A stretch of DNA of 64,000 nt from assembly GCA_028284325.1 (NCBI GenBank), contig JANQRX010000004.1, positions 124,001-188,000 on the forward strand, read 5' to 3'. This DNA is from Bauldia sp. (GTDB lineage Bacteria > Pseudomonadota > Alphaproteobacteria > Rhizobiales > Kaistiaceae). The notes beneath the pieces were generated by a model that saw only the letters and a list, made by a program, of their open reading frames with translations, searched no databases and was not told where the DNA came from. Of the stretch, positions 38,854 to 47,100 are shown piece by piece; position 1 is the stretch's first letter; every line of letters begins with the position of its first letter. Both the position numbers and the translations under genes were made by a program.

Positions 38854-38868
38854 CTCCCGACGCGGGAG
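38854..38868 (-). promoter_or_regulatory. Hairpin masking the thyA Shine-Dalgarno
   Basis: CTCCCG (38854-38859) and CGGGAG (38863-38868) pair with a three-base loop. On the minus strand the 3' arm CGGGAG is the thyA ribosome-binding site. Its accessibility could be modulated by folding, although no U-run makes it a terminator. Confidence 0.55.
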
Positions 38869-38888
38869 TTTATCAGAAGCGCCGCCGC

Positions 38889-40085
38889 TTATTCGGCGGG
38901 CTGCGGCTCCCGGTCGCGCAGGGTGAGCGTCACGACGACGAATCCAACCAGACCGAAAGCCGCGACCGTTGCCACCATCGCCAGTGGATTGCCGCGGGTC
39001 CCCAAGCTCACGACCACGATCGCCAGCGCACCGATCGCGAACTGGATCGTCCCGATCATGGACGACGCCGTACCGGCGGCCGGGCCATAGTCCTCAAGGG
39101 CCAGCACGGTTGCAGATGGCAGGACCAGGCCAAGCGACGAAAAGGTCAGGAACAGACCGCCGATCAGCGCCACAACGCTATCGCCACCGGCCAACAGATA
39201 CGCCGTAACCGCCAGCGACATGAGGGCGTAGTAGGTCGCCGCGTAGCGCACCATGCGGCCGAGCCCGATGCGGGCGCCGATACGCGCGTTGAGTTGGGCG
39301 ACAGCGAAGAACCCCGCGGCATTGAACGAGAACGCGAGGCTGTAGGCCATCGGCGAGAGCCCGAAATGCTCAATGTAGACAAACGGCGACGCGGCCACGA
39401 ACGTGAAGAATCCGGCCAGTCCGCATCCGTTGACGGCGCCGAGGCCGAGGAAACGCGGATCGCGCAGGAGTTCCGCATAGCTCGCCAGGGCAACGCGGAA
39501 GTTGGCGGCGAGGCGTTTCTCGGCAGGTCGCGTTTCCGGCAACGCCGTAACCAGCAGCACGATACCGGCCGCCCCCGCCAGGGCGACGGCACCGAAGATC
39601 GCCCGCCAGCCGAACACCTCGCCGATGACGCTGCCGACCAACGGCGCCAGCATCGGGCCGACGCCGAAGACCAGGAGCAACAACGCCATCAGGCGTGCCG
39701 CCATGATGCCGGTGTAGAGATCCCGCACAACGGCCCGGGGGATCACCATGCACGCGCAGCCCCCAATACCCTGAAGGAAGCGCAGCGCCACCAGCGTTTC
39801 GATGTTGGGCGCGAATGCGCTGCCGATCGCCGCAGCGACGAACATCACCAGGCCGACGGTCAGAGGCAGTCGCCGACCGAACATATCGGACAACGGCCCG
39901 AAGACCGGCTGGAAAAGCGCGACAGCCGCGAAATACGTCAACAGGCTCAGCTGCGTGGCCGACGACGAGACGCCCAGATCAGCGGAAATCGCCGGCAGCG
40001 CCGGCAGGTACATGTCGATGGCAACCGGCCCCATGGCGGACACGAGGCCGAGCACGATCGCTGCGCGAACGAAGCTGATAGGCAT
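38889..40085 (-). CDS. Bcr/CflA-type MFS drug exporter (copy A)
   Basis: A 398-residue transporter with 12 predicted helices of the DHA1 Bcr/CflA family. Signatures: GPVAIDMYLPALPAISADLG at helix 1, FGPLSDMFGRRLPLTVGL (the MFS loop motif), and FLQGIGGCACMVIPRAVVRDL. It probably exports drugs, sulfonamides or small peptides by proton antiport. It is closely similar to the next gene, suggesting tandem duplication. It lies upstream of thyA with a gap of 43 bases on the same strand. Confidence 0.93.
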   Translation of the reverse strand: MPISFVRAAIVLGLVSAMGPVAIDMYLPALPAISADLGVSSSATQLSLLTYFAAVALFQPVFGPLSDMFGRRLPLTVGLVMFVAAAIGSAFAPNIETLVALRFLQGIGGCACMVIPRAVVRDLYTGIMAARLMALLLLVFGVGPMLAPLVGSVIGEVFGWRAIFGAVALAGAAGIVLLVTALPETRPAEKRLAANFRVALASYAELLRDPRFLGLGAVNGCGLAGFFTFVAASPFVYIEHFGLSPMAYSLAFSFNAAGFFAVAQLNARIGARIGLGRMVRYAATYYALMSLAVTAYLLAGGDSVVALIGGLFLTFSSLGLVLPSATVLALEDYGPAAGTASSMIGTIQFAIGALAIVVVSLGTRGNPLAMVATVAAFGLVGFVVVTLTLRDREPQPAE

Positions 40086-40198
40086 GAACCGGGCTTTCTG
40101 GGAGCCGTCCGGCGCGGACCGGAGGAACCTGAACGTTGATTACCCTATTCGCTCGGCGCGGCCTCGGCAATGCACTGCCGCACCGGGCCAGCGAGCCG

Positions 40199-41383
40199 CT
40201 ACTCCGACCGGTCGCGGCGGGACAGGATCGCCATCGTCAGCGTACCCGTCGCGGCAGCGACGATGACGGCGGTCATCGTCAGCGGTCCGCCGTCGCCGAC
40301 AAGGCCCGTGACGGCGATCGCCAACGCACCGCAACTGAACTGGAGCGTGCCGATCATCGACGACGCCGTGCCGGCCATCGGGCCGTAATTCTCAAGCGCC
40401 AGGACCACCGAGACCGGGAGCACCAGGCCGAGGAAGGCGAAGCCGCAGAACAACCCGGCGAACAGGACGGCCAGATGACCGCCGCCGAGGGCGAAATAGG
40501 CGAACGTCGCCGACAGGAAGGTGAAGTTGAGGATCGATGCCCCAAGCACCGTCTGCCGCAGGCCGAACCGCGCCCCCAGTCGGCCCGCCAGCTGTGCCAT
40601 GGCGTAGAAGCCGGCGGCGTGGAGCGAGAACAGGATGGCGTAGGTCATCGGCGAAAGCCCGTAGTGCTCCACGTACACAAACGGCGACCCGGCCAGGAAA
40701 GCGAAGAAGGACGCCAGCGCGAAGCTGCCGGTGAACGTCAGCGCCAGGAACGCCGGATCGCGGGCGAGCACGAGATAGTCGGCGATGATCGACCGGAGCG
40801 TCGAGGTGCGCCGTTTCTCCGGCGGGTTCGTTTCCGGCATGGCCGTCAGGAGGAGAACGAAGCCGGCGCCGGCCACCAGCAGCATCACAAGGAAGATCGC
40901 CCGCCAGCCCAGTGCCTCCGCGATCAGCGTCCCGAAGAACGGCGACAGCATCGGCCCGATCCCGAAGATCAGCATGATGAGCCCCATCAGGCGCGCTGCC
41001 ATGACGCCGGTGTACAGGTCGCGGACCACGGCGCGCGGGATGATCATACTGGCGCACGCGCCGACGCCCTGGATGAAGCGCATGCCGACCAGCACCTCCA
41101 CCGACGGGGCCAGCGCACAACCGACGGCGCCGAGCACGTACAGGAACAGGCCGACGATCAGCGGCGCACGGCGCCCGACCATGTCGGACAGCGGGCCGTA
41201 GACGGACTGGAACATCGCGATGGCAACGAAATGGGCCGTCAGGCTCAACTGCGTCGCCGCCACCGACGCGTCGAGATCGCTCGCCATCGCCGGCAGGACG
41301 GGCAGGTACATGTCGACGGCGATCGGACCGGCGAGGGCCAGCAGCCCGAGCACGATCGCCGCACGAGCGAAGCTGATCGGCAT
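40199..41383 (-). CDS. Bcr/CflA-type MFS drug exporter (copy B)
   Basis: A 394-residue paralogue of copy A, with the same order of motifs: GPIAVDMYLPVLPAMASDLD, YGPLSDMVGRRAPLIVGLF and FIQGVGACASMIIPRAVVRDL. The ATG at 41383 (MPISFARAAIVLGLL) aligns exactly with copy A (MPISFVRAAIVLGLV); a start at 41410 would add nine residues. Clear divergence between the copies indicates an old duplication and possibly different substrates. It is divergent from the tmRNA gene. Confidence 0.93.
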   Translation of the reverse strand: MPISFARAAIVLGLLALAGPIAVDMYLPVLPAMASDLDASVAATQLSLTAHFVAIAMFQSVYGPLSDMVGRRAPLIVGLFLYVLGAVGCALAPSVEVLVGMRFIQGVGACASMIIPRAVVRDLYTGVMAARLMGLIMLIFGIGPMLSPFFGTLIAEALGWRAIFLVMLLVAGAGFVLLLTAMPETNPPEKRRTSTLRSIIADYLVLARDPAFLALTFTGSFALASFFAFLAGSPFVYVEHYGLSPMTYAILFSLHAAGFYAMAQLAGRLGARFGLRQTVLGASILNFTFLSATFAYFALGGGHLAVLFAGLFCGFAFLGLVLPVSVVLALENYGPMAGTASSMIGTLQFSCGALAIAVTGLVGDGGPLTMTAVIVAAATGTLTMAILSRRDRSE

Positions 41384-41459
41384 GGAGTCCAGCGTCTGGA
41401 GGTGGCGCAAGGAACTTGCGGGACGTCCACTGTATCCCTGCGCCCGGTCATCGGCAACT

Positions 41460-41487
41460 TTGCAAGAGGCGCGCGAATCCTTATATT
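41460..41487 (+). promoter_or_regulatory. Promoter of ssrA
   Basis: TTGCAA (41460-41465) and TATATT (41482-41487) are separated by 16 bases, a good sigma-70-type promoter. It directs transcription into the acceptor piece of tmRNA, which begins a few bases downstream. Confidence 0.7.
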
Positions 41488-41489
41488 CC

Positions 41490-41816
41490 GGGGTGCCGGT
41501 GCAAATCGGCTATGGCGATAAACGGCCATCGCAATAAACCCTGCGGACCCGGGGGCAGTACCCGGCGCCTCCACCAAGACGGCTCACATGGGCCGCCCTG
41601 ACGGGGGCGAAATAGGATCGACGAGGGCGTAAAGGGTGAGCTTTCGCTCGGCATGGTACCGCCGTTATCGGGCCAAACTTATAGTTGCCAACGACAACTA
41701 TGCGGAGGCTCGCCTCGCTGCGTAATGCGGTGATGCAACCTCATCTGAAGTCCTTACGGTTCGCACTGTAAGGCGGGGTCCGGAGGCACCTGGCAACAGA
41801 AGCCTCCACTTTCTTG
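41490..41816 (+). ncRNA. ssrA: Transfer-messenger RNA, circularly permuted two-piece form
   Basis: tmRNA rescues stalled ribosomes and adds a degradation tag. Gene order is permuted as in alphaproteobacteria. The acceptor piece comes first and ends in GGCGCCTCCACCA (CCA at 41574-41576). A short spacer follows (about 41577-41602). Then comes the coding piece starting GGGGGCGAAATAGGATCGAC at 41603. GGGGGCG (41603-41609) pairs fully with CGCCTCC to rebuild the acceptor stem. The tag frame at 41687-41722 reads ANDNYAEARLAA, then TAA at 41723. Both outer ends are approximate. sspB follows within about 35 bases. Confidence 0.95.
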
Positions 41817-41850
41817 ACGGGTCCGCCGTGGCTTCGGCAAGTGGGGAGCG

Positions 41851-42414
41851 ATGAGCGAAGACCTGATCCGATACGACATCCTGACCCAGGACGCGCTGCG
41901 CGGCGTGGTGCGCAAGGTGCTGGCCGAGGTCGCCAAGACCGGGCTGCCGGGCGACCACCATTTCTACGTGAGCTTCCAGACCACTGCCCCGGGCGTGCGT
42001 ATCTCCAGTCGTCTCCTGAAGGACTATCCGGAAGAGATGACCATCGTGGTCCAGCACCAGTTCTGGGACCTGAAGGTCAACGAGCACTCCTTCGAGATCG
42101 GGCTGTCGTTCGGCAACACGCCGGAGAAGCTGCTGGTGCCTTTCAACGCGTTGCGGGGCTTCGTCGATCCGTCGGTGCAGTTCGGGCTGCAGTTTGAGAC
42201 CGTCGCCACCTCACCGCCGTCGGCGGTGGAGACCGAGGAGACCGAAGCGCAGGACGCCCCGGTGGCGCTGGCACCGGCCGCGGCGGGGAACGAACAGACC
42301 GAAGCGGCCGAGACGGCCGAACCCGCGTCAACCTCCGGCGAAACCGGGGACGGCGAGGAGGAGGCCCCACAGCAGGCCGAGGTCGTCAGTCTCGACGCGT
42401 TCCGGAAGAAGTAA
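41851..42414 (+). CDS. sspB: ClpXP adaptor SspB (alpha type)
   Basis: SspB tethers ssrA-tagged proteins to ClpXP. The protein is 187 residues: an SspB-fold domain of about 115 residues ([72 protein letters not shown]) and a long acidic, disordered linker. It ends in [10 protein letters not shown], the short C-terminal motif that docks ClpX. The start has GGGGAG upstream. Its position directly after ssrA joins tag and tag reader in one locus. Confidence 0.95.
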   Translation: MSEDLIRYDILTQDALRGVVRKVLAEVAKTGLPGDHHFYVSFQTTAPGVRISSRLLKDYPEEMTIVVQHQFWDLKVNEHSFEIGLSFGNTPEKLLVPFNALRGFVDPSVQFGLQFETVATSPPSAVETEETEAQDAPVALAPAAAGNEQTEAAETAEPASTSGETGDGEEEAPQQAEVVSLDAFRKK

Positions 42415-42427
42415 CGGACCTCCGGCC

Positions 42428-43834
42428 ATGACAGACGAACCATCGGCGAGCAGAAGCGAGACCGATACCTTCGGCGCGATCGACGTTCCGGCCGACCGCT
42501 ACTGGGGGGCGCAGTCGCAGCGTTCCATCGGCAACTTCCCCATCGGCTGGGAACGACAGCCGGCGCCCATCATTCGCGCACTCGGCATCATCAAGCGGGC
42601 GGCGGCCGAGGTGAACATGGACCTCGGACGGCTCGACCGCGACATCGGCGGTGCGATCGTGCAGGCGGCGCAAGAGGTGATCGAGGGCAAGCTCGACGAT
42701 CATTTTCCGCTGGTCGTCTGGCAGACCGGCTCCGGCACCCAGTCCAACATGAACGCCAACGAGGTGGTCGCCAATCGCGCCATCCAGATCCTCGGCGGCG
42801 AACTCGGCTCCAAGTCCCCGGTTCATCCCAACGACCACTGCAACATGAGCCAGTCGTCGAACGACACCTTCCCGACGGCCATGCACGTAGCGGCCGCCGA
42901 GGAGATCGAGCACCAGCTGTTGCCGGCGCTGCAGCAACTGCGCAACGCCCTCAACGACAAGGCACAGGCCTGGCGCGACCTCATCAAGATCGGCCGCACC
43001 CACACCCAGGACGCCACACCGCTGACGCTGGGCCAGGAGTTTTCCGGCTACGTGACGCAGGTCGACAACGGGATCGAGCGGGTGCGCCAGACCTCGCCGG
43101 CCCTGATGCAACTCGCCCAGGGCGGCACCGCGGTCGGCACCGGACTGAACGCGCCGGTGGGCTTCGCGGAGCGGATCGCCGATCGCATCGCCGCCATCAC
43201 CGGCCTCGCCTTCACCACCGCCCCCAACAAGTTCGAGGCGCTGGCCGCCCACGACGCCATGGTCTTCACCCACGGTGCGCTCAACACAGTGGCCGCCAGC
43301 CTGTTCAAGATCGCCAACGACATCCGCTTCCTCGGCTCCGGCCCCCGCTCCGGCCTGGGCGAACTGTCGCTGCCGGAAAACGAACCCGGCTCGTCGATCA
43401 TGCCGGGCAAGGTCAACCCGACCCAATGCGAGGCGCTGACCCAGGTCTGCGTCCAGGTGTTCGGCAACAACGCAGCGATCACCTTCGCCGGCAGCCAGGG
43501 CCATTTCGAGCTGAACGTCTTCAACCCGGTGATGTCGTACAACCTCCTCCAGTCGATCCGGCTGCTCGCCGATGCCGGCGCCAGCTTCTCCGAGCGGTGC
43601 GTGGTCGGCATCCGGGCCAACGAGGAGCACATCAAGGCCCTGATGGAGCGCTCGCTGATGCTGGTGACGGCGCTGGCGCCGGCGATCGGCTACGACAAGG
43701 CCGCCGAGATCGCCAAGACCGCCCATCGCAACGGCACCACGCTGCGCGAGGAGGCCCTGGCGCTGGGCTATGTGACCGGCGAGGAGTTCGATCGCATCGT
43801 CCGGCCCGAGGCGATGATCGGCCCGTCGGACTGA
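42428..43834 (+). CDS. fumC: Fumarate hydratase, class II
   Basis: An oxygen-stable fumarase of the TCA cycle, fumarate to malate, forming a homotetramer. The protein is 468 residues. Signatures: [43 protein letters not shown], and the flexible SS loop [17 protein letters not shown] with the catalytic Ser. The ATG at 42428 lies 13 bases after the sspB stop, so the two may be cotranscribed. No iron-sulfur Cys motif, as expected for class II. Confidence 0.96.
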   Translation: MTDEPSASRSETDTFGAIDVPADRYWGAQSQRSIGNFPIGWERQPAPIIRALGIIKRAAAEVNMDLGRLDRDIGGAIVQAAQEVIEGKLDDHFPLVVWQTGSGTQSNMNANEVVANRAIQILGGELGSKSPVHPNDHCNMSQSSNDTFPTAMHVAAAEEIEHQLLPALQQLRNALNDKAQAWRDLIKIGRTHTQDATPLTLGQEFSGYVTQVDNGIERVRQTSPALMQLAQGGTAVGTGLNAPVGFAERIADRIAAITGLAFTTAPNKFEALAAHDAMVFTHGALNTVAASLFKIANDIRFLGSGPRSGLGELSLPENEPGSSIMPGKVNPTQCEALTQVCVQVFGNNAAITFAGSQGHFELNVFNPVMSYNLLQSIRLLADAGASFSERCVVGIRANEEHIKALMERSLMLVTALAPAIGYDKAAEIAKTAHRNGTTLREEALALGYVTGEEFDRIVRPEAMIGPSD

Positions 43835-43848
43835 CGCGCCGCGCCGCC

Positions 43849-44070
43849 ATGGCCAAGCGGTCCGTCACGGTGGCCGGCCACCGCACCAGCATCTCTCTGG
43901 AAGCACCGTTCTGGGACGCCATCGGCGAGATCGCGGCCGTGCACGGCCTGAGCGTGCCGGCGCTGATCGCCGAGATCGATCGCGGGCGTCCGCCGGACGT
44001 CAACCTCTCGGCCGCTGTCCGTCTCCACTGCCTCGCCTGGTACCGGGAGCGCGGGCGCTCGGGGGGATAA
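43849..44070 (+). CDS. Ribbon-helix-helix domain protein (RHH_4)
   Basis: A 73-residue protein of the RHH_4 type. It starts MAKRSVTVAGHRTSISLEAPF; the beta strand is HRTSISL and two helices follow (FWDAIGEIAAVHGLSVPALI, then AVRLHCLAWYRE). Such proteins are thought to bind DNA as dimers, and they often lie next to fumC in alphaproteobacteria. Start chosen at the ATG 43849, 14 bases after the fumC stop. No toxin gene is adjacent, so an antitoxin role is not supported. Confidence 0.87.
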   Translation: MAKRSVTVAGHRTSISLEAPFWDAIGEIAAVHGLSVPALIAEIDRGRPPDVNLSAAVRLHCLAWYRERGRSGG

Positions 44071-44088
44071 ACGCGCGGGTAGACGTTG

Positions 44089-44138
44089 TTCCGTGCGCGC
44101 CGCAGCGCGAAGCGGTTCGGTGCAGACACGGGACCCTG
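44089..44138 (+). repeat. Dispersed palindrome, copy 8
   Basis: TTCCGTGCGCGCCGCAGCGC ... GGTGCAGACACGGGACCC, closely related to the reverse complement of copy 3. The first bases (GTCA) are missing. It lies in the convergent gap between the RHH gene and the AsmA-family gene. Confidence 0.75.
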
Positions 44139-44156
44139 CCAATCCAATGCGCGGGA

Positions 44157-47100
44157 TCAGGGCGACGCCGGTTGCGACGGCGGCCGGAGCTTTGGCGCCG
44201 GCGGGATGACGGGCTCCCCTGTCCCTTGGTCGTCCGGCGTAATCGCCGGGTCCTCGGGCAGGTCTTCGGCTGGCGGCGGGACGACCGTCACCGGCGCGAA
44301 GGTGCCGTCGGCGAAGAAGGCGGCCACGTCGATCTCGCCCGCAGGCGTCGTGCTTGCCGCGCGTTGGGCCATGGCGGCATCGGCCGAGAGCGTGGCCGCC
44401 TGGTCGCGGGCGGCCGCCGCGCGTTCACCCGCGGTCCCGGCCACCACGTTCGCAGCCTCCGCCGTCGTTGCGATCGCGTCCCGCTCGCCGATCGCTGTCG
44501 TGTGTCGCACCTCGGCAGCGGCGGCCCGCGCCTCCCCGTCCGCCAGCGCCACCTCGGCGGCCGCCTGGGCCTCGGTCGCGGTCTCGACACGGGCCGACGC
44601 AGCGGCAAGCAGCGCCTCGGCCTCCTGCCGCGCCGCAAGCGCGGTCGCGTTGCGCGCCTGATCGTTGGCGTCCCTTGTCGCCGCGCTGTTGGCCTGGTCG
44701 GTCGCCTGCTGCCATGCCGCTGTCGCGGCGGTTTGCGCGTCCTCGGCGGTGGCGAGATCGGCAGCCGCCGTCTCCGCGGCAGCCTGCGCGGCGGCAAGGA
44801 CGACACCGGCCGATTCGACCGTGGCTTGGGCCGCATCGACACGGGCCGCAGCCGTGTCGCGTGCGGCCTGACGCTCGGCCGTGGTCGCGCGGTGCGCTTC
44901 GGTTTCGCTGTCGTTGGCGACCGCCATCTCCTGCGCCGTGGCGAGCGCCGCCACGGCGTCGCGGTTGGCCTGCTCGCGCCGCGCCTGCTCGTCGGCCGAT
45001 GCCAGCGCCTGTGCGCTGGCGGCTTCGAGCGCGGCAAGATCCTGCTCATGGGCGGTTTCGGCCGCGGTGGCCGCTGCCGCAGCGTCTTCGGCGTTACGGC
45101 GCCAGGCCGCCACCATGGTCTCGACCGCCTGTCGCTCGGCCTCCGTTGCCGTCGTCAGGGTCGAGGTTTGCTCGCCCAGCGCCACCGCGTCTTCGAGACG
45201 CCGGGCAGCCTCAGCGGCAACCGCCTCGGCGCTGCCGAGTGCGGCCAGCGAGGACTCGGCAACCGCTGCGAGCTCGACGCGCCGGGCCTCGTCGGCTTCC
45301 GCCGCGGCGGCGGCCTCCAGCGCCGCGGCCTCCGTGGCTGCCAGCGCGTCGTTGGCCGCCTGCAGATCGGTGGCACTGGCAATCGCCCGGGCCTCGGCCT
45401 CGGCGGTGGCCGCAACCGCTTCGGCAAGCAGACGCTCGGCTTCGGTGAGAGCCGTTTCGGCGTCGGCAAGGGCCGCCTGGGCGGCTTCATCCGCGGCGAC
45501 CGCCTCGGATAGCGCGGCATTGGCGGCCAAAGCGGTCGCCTCGGCGTCCGCACGCGCGGTTTCGGCCGCGTCGGCCGCCGCGCGCGCCGTGTCCAGTTCG
45601 ATGGTGGCATTGCCGGCGGCCGTGGTGCTCGCCTCCACGGCCGAAGCTGTCGCCGTCGCCTGCGCAACAGCCTGCTGCAGCACGACCGCCGCCTCGTCGC
45701 GGGCGGTGGTCGCCGCGGTCAGATCGTCGGCCGCGGCCTGCCGCGCCGCGCTGAGCCGGCGGACATCGTCGCGCGCCGCCGCCAGGACCGCGGCAGCCTC
45801 ATCGACGGTCTGCTGCCCCGCCGCCAGAGCCAACTGTTCCGCGGCCGCGGCCTCACGCGCCGCCTGCGCCTCGCCCGTCAGGCGCTCAGCCCGGTTGGTG
45901 GCAGCATCGGCCGCCGCCGTCGCCCGTCCGGCCGCCGCCCTGCGCGCCAGCGCTACGGTCTGGTGGCGGCGAACCTCACGCCGCAAGCGCTCCGCCTCGA
46001 CCCGTTCGGCCTCTTCAAGCTCGATACGCTCCAGCATGCGCGCTTCAAGACGCATGTTGAGATAAGCGTCGAAGGCCAGGACATCGAGGCTGCGGTCGGG
46101 CGCCGTCAGCGGCCCGTCGAAGACGAGACCGACCTCTGGAATGGCAGCCTCGACAACGCCGTCGCCGGGTTCCAGCGTCAGCGTCCAGTCGGCGCGCGTC
46201 TGCATGGTGTTGAAGTCGATCAGCGCCTCGCCGCGGGCCTCGATGTTATCGGCCTTGAGGGTCAGGTTGTTGGAGCGCAGCGTCCCGCCGGCGACGACGA
46301 ACGACCCGGTCGCGTCACCGAAGGACAGCGCGCCGCTGTCGAGCGTGCGTTCCAGAGCCTCACGCAACGACTCCTCGGTGAACGCCTGGCCGATGTCCGA
46401 TTCGCGGATGATCGGCCGCGCCGCGTTGGGATTGACGTTGCGGATCACGCCGTCGGAGATTTCCAGCACGCCACCGCCGGTGAGGCTCGTCATCATGCCG
46501 GCCGGCGACCGCCCGGTCGCCTCGAAATTGGCCGTCACCGCCATCTTGCCCGTCGCGACGGGGCGGTCACCGCGACGCCAGACAAACGCGTCCAGCGCGG
46601 CATCTTCGAGGCCGATCACCGCTGCCAGACGCGCGTTGCCGCCGACATTCTGGACGGTCAGGTTGCCCGTCGCCTTGCCGCCGGCGAGCGTGCCGCCGGT
46701 CAACGCCAGATCGAGCCTCTGGGGATCGAGGGTCACGTCGAGGCGGGCATCGGCAACATCGAACAGATCGCCAACGGCGAAACGCTCGGCGCTGATCGCC
46801 AGACTGGCGTCGACGGTGCCGAGCGCCGTCCCGCCAAAGGGCGTCGTCGCCCACGGGATGTCCGGATCGTCGGTCGGCCGCAGCGGCGCGCCGAAACCGA
46901 GTGCGGTCAGCCAGTCGAGGTCGAGCGCGCTCAACGCCAGCGATCCGTCGAGGCGCCAGCCGAGGTCGGGGACCGTCGACCAGGTGAGATCGCCGGCAAC
47001 GTTGCGTTCGCCGACCCGGGCCTGTGGCCAGGCGAGCGCAACGCGCTCGTTGTCGGCCGCGATCGTCGCGGTAGGCAGGACCACGGCCGCGAGTTCGCCC

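Noticed and set aside
43849..44070. RHH protein as an antitoxin
   Set aside because: No small toxin-like frame is adjacent, and RHH_4 proteins commonly stand alone next to fumC.
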